From a virus, in the IMG/VR virus record IMGVR_UViG_3300017782_000266, positions 1 to 21,721 of that record: DNA of 21,721 nucleotides. One strand, written 5' to 3'. Below the pieces are notes generated by a model. It was not told the DNA's origin and did not search any database. It saw only the letters and a list, made by a program, of their open reading frames with translations. This document shows positions 7,346-13,662 of the stretch, in pieces. The translations under genes were made by a program, and so were the position numbers. Every line of letters starts with the position of its first letter. Position 1 is the first letter of the stretch.

Positions 7346-7663
7346 TTAGTACCCCGATCCTGTTCCAGTGTTAGACGAAGGCCTTGCCGAAGGTCTGCGT
7401 CTAGACCTAGCCTGATTCGATCTCTGAGGCGTGGATGGGGCTGACGTAATGTTAGAGGATTCGTTGCGCATACCCTTCTGAATAATACCGACCTTACGAG
7501 CTATCACCTCATTAACTGGGGTTAGTGGGCGATGTGGATTCTTAGTATGCCTCTCCCCCTCCATAGCCCCTTCTCTTACGTGTACATGATACGGTCCAGA
7601 GTAAGGTCTGCCGTCTGGGAGAACGAACTCAGATCCATCAGTCGTAAGGTTGTCTCTAGTCAT
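7346..7663 (-). CDS. Virion-associated-like hypothetical protein, 105 aa
   Basis: I start the gene at the ATG at 7663, which overlaps the stop of the upstream gene by 4 bases (ATGA). The upstream in-frame ATG at 7717 would force a 55-base overlap. The N-terminal half carries SEFVLPDGRPYSGPYHVHVR, then GAMEGERHTKNPHRPLTPV. This is a 'Y.G.YH.H...G..M.G..H....H..L' pattern that I associate with structural proteins of marine phages. The C-terminal half is low-complexity, rich in Ser, Arg, Pro and Gly (SRRRPSARPSSNTGTGSGY), and probably disordered. It may be a minor head or neck component. Confidence 0.65.
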   Translation of the reverse strand: MTRDNLTTDGSEFVLPDGRPYSGPYHVHVREGAMEGERHTKNPHRPLTPVNEVIARKVGIIQKGMRNESSNITSAPSTPQRSNQARSRRRPSARPSSNTGTGSGY

Positions 7664-7899
7664 CAGAAGTTTAGATCGAATTCCACCAAGCACGGCATCT
7701 CGTCTATGGCCTTCCATAGAACCTGACCGTCCTCCCTCTTAATATATACAAGATATCTTTTCATCTTGTGTCTGTGAAGATGTTCGTCATCGAGCACGAT
7801 GGCAGAGACGTTACCGTCCCCCACCCTCATACCGACATAGTAAGCCATCCCATCCTTTGGGTTCTGACCTATGACGATCTTCCTGATAAGTCCCTCCAT
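7663..7899 (-). CDS. Hypothetical protein, 78 aa
   Basis: A small beta-rich protein. Its strands alternate with turns: RKIVIGQNPKDGMAYYVGMR, then NVSAIVLDDEHLHRHKMKRY and LVYIKREDGQVLWKAIDEMP. It has no cysteines or hydrophobic segment. It starts one base after the preceding gene's stop and its own stop overlaps the next gene by 4 bases, so it is a coupled member of the late operon. No family recognised. The HLHRHK stretch could bind metal, but nothing confirms it. Confidence 0.6.
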   Translation of the reverse strand: MEGLIRKIVIGQNPKDGMAYYVGMRVGDGNVSAIVLDDEHLHRHKMKRYLVYIKREDGQVLWKAIDEMPCLVEFDLNF

Positions 7900-7900
7900 T

Positions 7901-8203
7901 TTAGTTTAGTGATATACCCAATCCATCAAGAAGGTCATCGAGGTCTGGTCCTTCGCTACCCTTATCTGACGGAATGAATGTTTCCTCCACAAAGTTAAGG
8001 ACACTTAGCATTTCATCCTCGCTGTCCATGTTGTAACTGTATATCGCTCTGAGTCTTTTTTCGTCTGGGTCTTCCTCGTCATCTTCTACAAGACCAGTAA
8101 CCATAAGAGATAGTACCTCATCGCGTACCCCATACTTTTCTATGACTCGCTCCATTTCGAAAGCAAGTCTCTGTATCTCTAGCAAGAAGCCCTCTTTGTC
8201 CAT
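7901..8203 (-). CDS. Acidic hypothetical protein, 100 aa
   Basis: The ATG at 8203 (MDKEGFLLEIQRLAFEMERV) is chosen because upstream in-frame starts would lie inside the oppositely oriented winged-helix gene at 8216. The protein is helical at the N-terminus (residues 1-45) and then strongly acidic (VEDDEEDPDEKR, later PDLDDLLDGLG). A middle motif, RAIYSYNMDSEDEMLSVLNF, suggests a small alpha/beta fold. It is coupled closely to the following gene (one-base gap). No family recognised. Its start lies inside the promoter-like box of the divergent gene. Confidence 0.6.
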   Translation of the reverse strand: MDKEGFLLEIQRLAFEMERVIEKYGVRDEVLSLMVTGLVEDDEEDPDEKRLRAIYSYNMDSEDEMLSVLNFVEETFIPSDKGSEGPDLDDLLDGLGISLN

Positions 8204-8210
8204 ATCTTTG
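8203..8210 (+). promoter_or_regulatory. TATCTTTG box 5 nt before the winged-helix gene
   Basis: The plus strand reads TATCTTTG, a perfect TAnnTTTG -7 match, followed by five bases and the ATG at 8216. Such a short distance implies a nearly leaderless transcript. The same box and spacing recur on the minus strand at 12675 and 14556. No clear TTG at -33 was found. The box overlaps the start codon of the divergent minus-strand gene. Confidence 0.5.
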
Positions 8211-8215
8211 GTTTT

Positions 8216-8674
8216 ATGGCGATTAGGAAGGGTTCCAAGAAGCGTCTCTTCAGGGAGTTCTCCCCTCTTGATCAAAGGTACGTCAAAAGGAACTACCTCA
8301 AACATCTTCAAAGGGTGACGAGAGAGTTCTGTTTGAAAAGAGATCTCTTCGAGAGAGAGCTTATGTTTCTGCTTTGGGCATACGATCTTGAGTTCTTTAC
8401 GATCAAGCACGCTGCAGAGGACATGGGTAAGAGTGCTGCACCTATGGCTCAGAAGACGCTATATCCGCTCATGAAGGAGGGGTACATCTATAAACATTTT
8501 GACAAGCTCACCCCGTCAGACAAGAGGGAGGATCATTTGTTCAGAGATGAAACCAAGCATAACTACAGAGTGAGGTATGCTATCACGCAGAAGGCAAGGT
8601 TGTTGGTGCAGGACTTCTACAGGAGCCTAGAGTCTCAGATATCACTTGGGAACCAGCCGTCGCCGTCCATGTAA
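8216..8674 (+). CDS. Winged-helix DNA-binding regulator (MarR-like)
   Basis: A 152-residue basic protein. The central part reads as a winged helix: helix RELMFLLWAYDLEFFTIKHA, then AEDMGKSAAPMAQKTLYPLM as the helix-turn-recognition-helix. The strand and wing pair is KEGYIYKHFDKLTPSDKRED into KHNYRVRYAITQKARLLVQD. This is close to the layout of MarR/PadR regulators, where a two-stranded wing ends with 'y.lT.kg'. It is the only plus-strand gene inside the minus-strand block and has its own TATCTTTG box. Its last 40 bases are antisense to the end of the next minus-strand gene. It is a good candidate for a regulator of the late operon or of the early-to-late switch. Confidence 0.75.
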   Translation: MAIRKGSKKRLFREFSPLDQRYVKRNYLKHLQRVTREFCLKRDLFERELMFLLWAYDLEFFTIKHAAEDMGKSAAPMAQKTLYPLMKEGYIYKHFDKLTPSDKREDHLFRDETKHNYRVRYAITQKARLLVQDFYRSLESQISLGNQPSPSM

Positions 8675-9030
8675 GATTGACTGACATAAGAGAACGAAGT
8701 GGGTAGGATGTCCCCAACGTTTATCTCAACGCCGTGATTACTGTTAAGTTTGGTTGTGACAGCCGTCTTCTTCTGAGTGGTATACTCTGGCATAGAGTCG
8801 AATAACTCAGCTGTGTCTAGTGAGGCGTGGGGTTTGATCTTGTCAGTAGAGGAGATAGTGAGAGCTGATCTGCCATCGGAGTGTGTGACACACCCACAGA
8901 ATTTGTTAGTGACATCATCCTGAGCTCTTATAGACCTAGGTCTTTGGATAGTCCATAAGGCCTGAGAGATCTCCTCGCACCTCTCCTCAGAGGTTTTGGA
9001 ATCGGTAGATTGGACTATGATATAGCTCAT
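8635..9030 (-). CDS. Hypothetical protein, 131 aa
   Basis: A 131-residue protein that starts by a 4-base ATGA overlap with the preceding appendage gene, so the two are probably coupled. Sequence features: MSYIIVQSTDSKTSEERCEE, then a strand-rich middle (NKFCGCVTHSDGRSALTISS) and a Ser/Thr/Asn-rich end finishing YMDGDGWFPSDI. It has no transmembrane segment. It may be a partner of the appendage protein, such as a chaperone or a tail component, but this rests only on coupling. Its 3' end overlaps the winged-helix gene tail to tail. Confidence 0.55.
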   Translation of the reverse strand: MSYIIVQSTDSKTSEERCEEISQALWTIQRPRSIRAQDDVTNKFCGCVTHSDGRSALTISSTDKIKPHASLDTAELFDSMPEYTTQKKTAVTTKLNSNHGVEINVGDILPTSFSYVSQSYMDGDGWFPSDI

Positions 9031-9902
9031 GGGTAGATGGAGTAGAAGTCGTTGATATTGGTTTCGATGCCCGATTCGTTAGCATTATATGAGGGATAGA
9101 TAATACTCTCCTGTACTTTTTTTGCCCCTCCCGCAGTTAGTGCTGGGTGTTTTCCAATGAAGTAAGCGTTTGCCGTTCCTGTGCCTTCTGGATCTGTATT
9201 CGTTCCAACCGATGCGCCGTTCAGCCTCGCGTGCCTTGTTGTGCCGTCATACGTTCCTCCTTGCAAAATTTGTGTGTCTACATCGATGTTCCCACCAACT
9301 GCAATCTCAAACCCATCGCCTTGACAATGGTATCTAATGTCGTTCCCGCTGCTATTTGTTCCAATCATAACACCCCTCGTCGAGCCTCCAATTTGAACTC
9401 CTGCGGCGTATTGGTTTCCAATGTTGCGGATAGCGTAGCTACCAACTACATATAACTCATTCTCCAAAACCGAGTTGAAATCTGTGGCGCTACTACTGAA
9501 AAGCCCGTCTGACTGATCCAAAAATTCCGCAGCAGGCTTGCCGTTCAACGTAACCACGCCCGTCGCGCTGTCGTAAATCTGCGGCTGACTGCCTGATGTC
9601 GTCTGCGTCGCGTCGTTTGAGCCCGCTTGGTCATACCAAGTCGTTACGAAACCGTTCGTGCCTGAGCAGAACGTAGTAAGCGCAGCTGTATCTAGTTCGT
9701 TGTTGACAAACCCGATGTCTTGCTCTGCGTCATCAGACTCTCTGCGAACCCTTATAGCGCTTCCTGTGTAATCATTCGTTAGCTTACGTAGACTATACGC
9801 TGCAGCAGCTCCAGAATAATCGTCTAGCAGTCCTGAGAAGGAAGCGGGAGACTCAAGACCTGAAGGACTTGCTTTCGTTAAAGATAATCCTAGTCCTAGC
9901 AT
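9027..9902 (-). CDS. Phage appendage protein with arabinofuranosidase/LamG-like beta-sandwich
   Basis: A 291-residue protein. After a short leader the sequence reads YSGAAAAYSLRKLTNDYTGS, AIRVRRESDDAEQDIGFVNN, ELDTAALTTFCSGTNGFVTT and WYDQAGSNDATQTTSGSQPQ. This is the characteristic 'AYSLR..Y.GsairvRr.sd..eqdIGF' followed by 'fvttWYDQsG..nda.Q' pattern of alpha-L-arabinofuranosidase B-like/concanavalin-like domains, which are frequent in marine phage tail proteins. The rest is beta-rich, with NGKPAAEFLDQSDGLF and ARLNGASVG, and ends INDFYSIYP like LamG-type sandwiches. Its likely role is carbohydrate binding or hydrolysis at the host surface. Enzymatic activity cannot be judged from these motifs. 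Confidence 0.75.
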   Translation of the reverse strand: MLGLGLSLTKASPSGLESPASFSGLLDDYSGAAAAYSLRKLTNDYTGSAIRVRRESDDAEQDIGFVNNELDTAALTTFCSGTNGFVTTWYDQAGSNDATQTTSGSQPQIYDSATGVVTLNGKPAAEFLDQSDGLFSSSATDFNSVLENELYVVGSYAIRNIGNQYAAGVQIGGSTRGVMIGTNSSGNDIRYHCQGDGFEIAVGGNIDVDTQILQGGTYDGTTRHARLNGASVGTNTDPEGTGTANAYFIGKHPALTAGGAKKVQESIIYPSYNANESGIETNINDFYSIYP

Positions 9903-9903
9903 G

Positions 9904-10380
9904 TTAAAGAGCTTTGAACATTACTTCGTAGTAAACCTTTCCTTGATCGTCTCTACAAGCTTTGAGGCAGCGACCACGATTAAGGCCATCGTAAACGAAA
10001 GACACATGAACCCAGTCAGGATTATTCTGATCACCAAACTCCCAAATGAGTTGATCAAACTCCACGTTCTCCCTGATGCATTCAAAGATCTCTGAGTTAG
10101 TGCATCCTCCAAATACGTCGGCATCCAAGTCGAGCGCACGTCCCTCCACGTGCTGACTACGAACTGAGCCACCGATCGCCTTGTTGAGCTCAGGCGAGCG
10201 ATACCCGCTCGACACGTGTATAGGAACTCCGAGACAGTCCCTAACAGGTTGAAATACATTGACCGCAGTCTGTCTAAGATTTTCTGTAACCCACTCATCT
10301 GGTTCATTATTGATCCCTAGTCTCTTTGCCGTGAGGCTTTTTGTACACTCCGCGAGTGATAGATTTTCGGACAGCTTCAT
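9904..10380 (-). CDS. Endolysin, peptidase M15 family (D-Ala-D-Ala-type)
   Basis: A 158-residue protein with the full M15A signature. SSGYRSPELNKAIGG (57-71) is followed by SQHVEGRALDLDAD, with zinc ligands H77 and D84. A later WVHVSF gives the third ligand H125, and E114 (LIWEFG) is a likely catalytic acid. Proteins of this kind cleave peptidoglycan cross-links or stem peptides and are common endolysins of Gram-negative phages. No signal peptide is visible, so release probably depends on a holin not identified here. The gene ends one base before the appendage gene start. A possible 49-aa frame overlaps its first 74 bases. Confidence 0.88.
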   Translation of the reverse strand: MKLSENLSLAECTKSLTAKRLGINNEPDEWVTENLRQTAVNVFQPVRDCLGVPIHVSSGYRSPELNKAIGGSVRSQHVEGRALDLDADVFGGCTNSEIFECIRENVEFDQLIWEFGDQNNPDWVHVSFVYDGLNRGRCLKACRDDQGKVYYEVMFKAL

Positions 10381-10456
10381 TATTTAGTCTTCGCTTCTCG
10401 TTCTGTACGGAAGGGTCTTTTCTTTTCTTCTTCGGGTTGAAGTAGTGCTTGTTCAT
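10307..10456 (-). CDS. Possible very small basic protein, 49 aa (overlaps endolysin start)
   Basis: A 49-codon frame begins at the ATG at 10456 and ends at 10309-10307. It reads MNKHYFNPKKKRKDPSVQNE, then KRRLNNEAVRKSITRGVYKK. It is highly basic and has no hydrophobic stretch, so it would not be a holin. Against it, 74 bases overlap the endolysin in another frame, more than at any other junction here. For it, the first 75 bases are otherwise non-coding and the composition resembles the other small basic proteins of this genome. A TATTTTCG near-match to the -7 box lies upstream at 10533-10526. Treat as tentative. Confidence 0.35.
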   Translation of the reverse strand: MNKHYFNPKKKRKDPSVQNEKRRLNNEAVRKSITRGVYKKPHGKETRDQ

Positions 10457-10482
10457 TCACACTCGTTAACAGCCGATATTTG
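10455..10482 (+). promoter_or_regulatory. Candidate promoter/operator of the exported-protein cassette
   Basis: Positions 10455-10471 read ATTCACACTCGTTAACA. The same 17-nt sequence with one change occurs at 15302-15318, upstream of the early block. In both places it lies 80-90 bases before a plus-strand start codon. Just after it, 10475-10482 reads GATATTTG, a seven-of-eight match to TAnnTTTG, with TTC 20 bases upstream. GTTAAC inside it is palindromic and could be bound by a dimeric protein. Confidence 0.5.
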
Positions 10483-10559
10483 GAAAAGTCGAATCTTCAT
10501 CCTATCATCGTATCAGAATCAATCACGAAAATACAAACAAACACTTAAAACAAACCACC

Positions 10560-11090
10560 ATGAATACCTTCATTAACCTCACCCTTCGGGTCTTGCGTTG
10601 GACTGCAATCTCTGTGTTCGCTTTCTTCGCTTCTATCTTCGCACTGGCGTTCACCTTCGACTGCTCTATGGATCGACTGCTTAACCGAGTGTCAGTTTCG
10701 TTTGTGCAGTCTGTGCGATCAGACATGCCGATCCAAGTGCTCAATGTAGATCGCGTGGTAGGGTTGAATATCGCAGACTTCGACAGCGTACTGACTACTG
10801 GGGAAATCTACGACTACGACGTAGAGCGTGACATTCACATCTTTAGAGAACAACCTGACAGCGTCATGAGCTTTTACATTGAGATGCCTGGGGTATACGT
10901 TGTTTCAACGGCTGGACCTCAGGGAGAGAACGAACCATTCATCCTTCTGTTCGACGAGGACTGGGTTCAGCAGTGCATCGCAAACAATCAAGTGGTTACA
11001 AACGATATCGGCAGCTATGTAACGGCGCCTGGATATGAGTTAGACGCATCAGGTGATCAGCCTGTGTATCGATGCTCTGACATTCAATAA
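10560..11090 (+). CDS. Membrane-anchored exported protein, 176 aa (cassette protein 1)
   Basis: The N-terminus carries one strong hydrophobic segment (about residues 9-33, RWTAISVFAFFASIFALAFTF) after a positively charged start, an uncleaved signal anchor or signal peptide. The remaining ~140 residues would be periplasmic and are beta-rich, with PDSVMSFYIEMPGVYVV and EPFILLFDEDWVQQC. It ends in a Cys-containing tail, YRCSDIQ. The same order of motifs appears in the next gene, so the two look like diverged paralogues. The leader is A/C-rich with no Shine-Dalgarno sequence. No family recognised. A plus-strand exported protein within a late minus-strand region suggests a moron-type accessory, perhaps acting at the host envelope (superinfection exclusion is a guess). 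Confidence 0.75.
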   Translation: MNTFINLTLRVLRWTAISVFAFFASIFALAFTFDCSMDRLLNRVSVSFVQSVRSDMPIQVLNVDRVVGLNIADFDSVLTTGEIYDYDVERDIHIFREQPDSVMSFYIEMPGVYVVSTAGPQGENEPFILLFDEDWVQQCIANNQVVTNDIGSYVTAPGYELDASGDQPVYRCSDIQ

Positions 11091-11105
11091 TCTGACATTC
11101 AATAA
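11076..11105 (+). repeat. Perfect 15-bp tandem duplication spanning the stop codon
   Basis: TCTGACATTCAATAA occurs twice back to back (11076-11090 and 11091-11105). The first copy encodes the last four residues (SDIQ) and the stop. The second repeats them in frame after the stop. Immediately after, ATAAAAAGAAAAGCC (11102-11116) leads into the next ATG, and the same 15 bases recur at 11643-11657 after the second gene. Confidence 0.9.
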
Positions 11106-11116
11106 AAAGAAAAGCC

Positions 11117-11632
11117 ATGCGTAACCTTATTACAGCAGCCGCCCTCCTGATCATGAGTGCAACTTCTTTCTCTCAATCGCTTAACGACATCCTTAGTGGG
11201 AAGGTTGAGGTGAGCGCAGAGACAGCTCTTAAGCATAGCGTTCTCGAAGCTATGATCCCAGATGTCGGCACTCCAGACCAAGTGGCTGTATTTAAGGTTA
11301 ATGGTATCGACGTAGACTTCCCTTACTGTGGTGAGGGGGTTCTTCCTATGGACCTTATGACTTACGAAGAAGCAGACTTTGAGATGTACGCTACATTCCG
11401 AGCCCCTTCAGATACTGTTTTCTGCCCCTTCTATGAAAAGGGTACATACCTGATCATGTGCTTCGATGCAGATATGAACGCGCTGGGTAAGGGATTAGTA
11501 ATCATGATGAACGACAACTTTATCGATGCGGGCCTGTCTCAGGGGTTCTACGGTGTCGACGGTAGCGTGGTCTACTCAAACAACCCTATGCGTATCGCTA
11601 GGCAGCAGGCAGAGTTCCTTTGCTTCAACTGA
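11117..11632 (+). CDS. Exported protein with signal peptide, 171 aa (cassette protein 2)
   Basis: It begins MRNLITAAALLIMSATSFSQ, a typical cleavable signal peptide with a cut expected near residue 19-20 (SFS-QS). The mature part is about 150 residues, beta-rich, with five cysteines (including FPYCGEG, VFCPFYEKGTYLIMCF and a near-terminal FLCFN) that could form disulfides in the periplasm. It shares a motif order with the previous protein: a V-rich strand, an acidic stretch, PSDTVxxxFYxxGTYLI, then LVIMMNDNFIDAG and a terminal Cys. It is probably a diverged tandem paralogue. It is followed by a strong terminator, which closes a two-gene transcription unit. No known family recognised. Confidence 0.77.
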   Translation: MRNLITAAALLIMSATSFSQSLNDILSGKVEVSAETALKHSVLEAMIPDVGTPDQVAVFKVNGIDVDFPYCGEGVLPMDLMTYEEADFEMYATFRAPSDTVFCPFYEKGTYLIMCFDADMNALGKGLVIMMNDNFIDAGLSQGFYGVDGSVVYSNNPMRIARQQAEFLCFN

Positions 11633-11651
11633 ACCAACCTCCATAAAAAGA

Positions 11652-11673
11652 AAAGCCCCCGCAAGGGGGCTTT
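11652..11673. terminator. Bidirectional intrinsic terminator
   Basis: A perfect 9-bp hairpin, AAAGCCCCC-GCAA-GGGGGCTTT, has a stable GNRA-type tetraloop. It is followed by TTTCTTATTT on the plus strand, and on the minus strand by a U-rich run (CTTTTCTTTTTAT). It lies between convergent genes ending at 11632 (plus) and 11706 (minus) and can stop transcription from both sides. Confidence 0.92.
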
Positions 11674-11705
11674 CTTATTTCATCAATAGCAGACTTCTTG
11701 TTTGC

Positions 11706-12218
11706 TTATCTGTTTTCTCTCGCTCTTCTGAGAGCGTCTCTCTCTTCGTTAGTCATGCGCGCTCGATCATAAGCGGCAGCAGCATCTCTAAATGGAGTTT
11801 TCTGAACACTAGCTGGCAGGTATGTGTAATCCGCACCGAGCTCATCAAAGAACTCACCAACGGCGGCACCCGCAGCGTCAAGCTTGCCTGCCTGCCCGCT
11901 ACGCTGTCTTTCTTGGTCTGCTTGCACCTCTTTAAAGAATCCCTGCTCATATCTTTCACCAAGATCTCCCTCGCCTTGGAACATGTTGAGCAAGCCCATT
12001 CCGATAGCAGAGGCGTCGTCGTACATCTGCTGAATTCGGCTATCATCAGCGAACTGGCCGCTACTTTGGTACTTCTTGATCCTAGCCTTACCCTTCTCCT
12101 TAAAGTACTCAAGGAGTTGTGGTGGCATTTTGCCAGACTTAGCGTACTCGTTCATACCGCCTTGGGCGTATTCGTCGTTCATACCGCCAGCGCGGTACAT
12201 GTCTCTTACTGTTTTCAT
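11706..12218 (-). CDS. Hypothetical virion-associated protein, 170 aa
   Basis: The protein starts MKTVRDMYRAGGMNDEYAQG, then GMNEYAKSGKMPPQLLEYFK. The 'y..GGM..yaqGGm......g..pp.lleyfk' opening resembles minor proteins I associate with marine phage virion gene clusters. The rest is helical and charged (KGKARIKKYQSSGQ, GKLDAAGAAVGEFFDELGAD). It has no cysteines or membrane segment. The start overlaps the preceding gene's stop by 4 bases. The terminator at 11652-11673 closes its transcript. It is a plausible internal head or tail component; function unknown. Confidence 0.62.
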   Translation of the reverse strand: MKTVRDMYRAGGMNDEYAQGGMNEYAKSGKMPPQLLEYFKEKGKARIKKYQSSGQFADDSRIQQMYDDASAIGMGLLNMFQGEGDLGERYEQGFFKEVQADQERQRSGQAGKLDAAGAAVGEFFDELGADYTYLPASVQKTPFRDAAAAYDRARMTNEERDALRRARENR

Positions 12219-12670
12219 GATGTTGCTACAAAGTATTCTGCTGTGATGTCAGCAGAACTAGAGTCTACCGAAATCTTGTTGATGTTTGCGAAATTAATGG
12301 TTACCGTACCATCTGCGGTAACGGCTGGTGTTGTTGATGTCTGAGTTGCGTCCATACCCTGATCAAAGAAGATGACGCTACCTCCTGTCGTAACCTTGAC
12401 AGCGTACTCCTCATCAGTTCCGACCACCCTCACGTGTAAGTCATCGCTACCAGAAAGGTGAGAGATACGGAGGTACTTAAGAGCACCATCGATAAACTGA
12501 CCGTTCCCTGCTGCTGAGTCGAACTTGATAATATCCATCTCAGTCGACGTAGCGACAAACACCCTAGTGTCAATGGTGTTGACACCAGTGATGGTAGATG
12601 TTCTAGTCTGACCGAAGTCCCTCCCGTTGAGAGTTACCTTCTCGTCAATCTGTACGCTCATTGTCGCCAT
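12215..12670 (-). CDS. Putative minor structural protein, 151 aa
   Basis: A beta-rich, Thr/Ser/Val-rich, acidic protein. Visible strands include NTIDTRVFVATSTEMDIIKF, DLHVRVVGTDEEYAVKVTTG, GTVTINFANINKISVDSSSA and a final ITAEYFVATS. This composition is typical of small phage decoration or tail proteins. Two starts are possible: ATG 12670 (MATMSVQ) and ATG 12661 (MSVQ). A TATCTTTG box ends only four bases before 12670. If that box is the promoter, 12661 leaves room for a ~10-base leader, whereas 12670 would be almost leaderless. No family recognised. Confidence 0.65.
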   Translation of the reverse strand: MATMSVQIDEKVTLNGRDFGQTRTSTITGVNTIDTRVFVATSTEMDIIKFDSAAGNGQFIDGALKYLRISHLSGSDDLHVRVVGTDEEYAVKVTTGGSVIFFDQGMDATQTSTTPAVTADGTVTINFANINKISVDSSSADITAEYFVATS

Positions 12671-12674
12671 AGGG

Positions 12675-12682
12675 CAAAGATA
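12675..12682 (-). promoter_or_regulatory. TATCTTTG box 4 nt before a structural gene
   Basis: The minus strand of the 30-base gap reads ACTATCTTTGCCCTATG. TATCTTTG fits TAnnTTTG exactly, and the ten bases CTATCTTTGC equal those at 14556 and differ by one from those before the portal. No TTG at a proper distance is present; the nearest is 24 bases upstream of the box. Confidence 0.55.
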
Positions 12683-12700
12683 GTAAAGCTGTTTTAATTG

Positions 12701-13657
12701 TTACATCAAGAATGGATCGTACACACTAGCAGCTGTATAGCTAGGTTGAGCTATAGGTGGTGGCATGGTAAATGGCTGCTGAGGTTGGTAGCCTGGTACT
12801 TGAAATCCAGGAGTCTGTCCAAAGTTAAACTGAGGGGTTTGTGCAGCGTTCATCTGCTGCTGCATCATAGCCATCTGCTGCTGCATCTGTGCTACTCTAG
12901 GGTCTGGTTGAAACCCACCTTGAGCCCCACCAGACATAGCGTTGTCTATAGCCCCCATAGCTGCCTTCTTGCCAGCCTGCTTAAGCCCAGCCTTAATACC
13001 TGTAGTTGCGGCGGTTGTACCAGCCGTTCCTGCTGCTGCGGTTCCAGCGCCTGCCGCGCCAGCAGCCCCCGTAGCTCCACCAGAAGCGATCACCCCAGGA
13101 GCGCCCGCACCTAGTATGCCACTCCCAGCTCCAGCACTAACCCCTGCCATTCCAGATCCAGAGGTAGCTGTAAGAACACCAGTCGAAGCGCCAGTGGCTG
13201 CCCCAGTACCACCTGTGGCGGCGGCAGTCCCCGCTCCTGCAGCCCCTGCTCCCCCAGCACCGAGTATAGCACCACCAGTACCAGCAACAGCTGCGGCTGT
13301 AAGCGCTATCTCAGCAACGTTCTCCGTCCTTTCCTTCCTTACATCCTTGAAGTACTGCTCGATATCTTGCTCTCTACGAGTAAGTTCCTTGTACTCACCA
13401 CCTCTCATCTGAACCTCAGAGGGGTCAATCCCCTTTCTCTCAGCCTTTCTAAGAGCTCTACGGTTTAGCCTCTTCTGCTTATGGACATCTCTTTTGTACT
13501 CTCTGAAGTCCTTACCCTTCAGATCACCACCTGCAGCCCGTGTAACAGCCGCCTGCTGACCCTCAGTCTCAAATACCTTCTCCTTAGTGTTACCCCACCC
13601 CTTGAACTTATCCTCACCAGTGATGGTGTTCGTATCCTTCTTTGTGAATATGCCCAT
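12701..13657 (-). CDS. Ala/Gly-rich putative ejection (internal virion) protein
   Basis: A 318-residue protein in three parts. Residues 1-112 are very basic and helical (YKRDVHKQKRLNRRALRKAE). Residues ~113-220 are a long low-complexity Ala/Gly/Thr stretch (LTAAAVAGTGGAILGAGGAG and similar), hydrophobic enough to insert into membranes. The C-terminal part is Gln/Met/Pro-rich (AQMQQQMAMMQQQMNAA, then YQPQQPFTMPPPI). Such small-residue transmembrane-like segments occur in phage ejection proteins that form channels across the cell envelope. The neighbouring virion lysozyme (5-base gap) supports this role. Sequence similarity alone would be unreliable because of the low complexity. Confidence 0.68.
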   Translation of the reverse strand: MGIFTKKDTNTITGEDKFKGWGNTKEKVFETEGQQAAVTRAAGGDLKGKDFREYKRDVHKQKRLNRRALRKAERKGIDPSEVQMRGGEYKELTRREQDIEQYFKDVRKERTENVAEIALTAAAVAGTGGAILGAGGAGAAGAGTAAATGGTGAATGASTGVLTATSGSGMAGVSAGAGSGILGAGAPGVIASGGATGAAGAAGAGTAAAGTAGTTAATTGIKAGLKQAGKKAAMGAIDNAMSGGAQGGFQPDPRVAQMQQQMAMMQQQMNAAQTPQFNFGQTPGFQVPGYQPQQPFTMPPPIAQPSYTAASVYDPFLM

Positions 13658-13662
13658 GCTGT

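Noticed and set aside
8204-8410. N-terminal extension of the 100-aa acidic protein gene
   Set aside because: The extra residues lie wholly antisense to the winged-helix gene, which has clear domain features; the ATG at 8203 is a better start.
11526-12344. 272-codon plus-strand open frame across the terminator
   Set aside because: It would cross a strong terminator and run antisense to two credible minus-strand genes joined by an ATGA overlap.
12942-13412. Ala/Pro-rich plus-strand frame
   Set aside because: Antisense of the Ala/Gly-rich region of the putative ejection protein; the GC-rich repeats leave several frames open.
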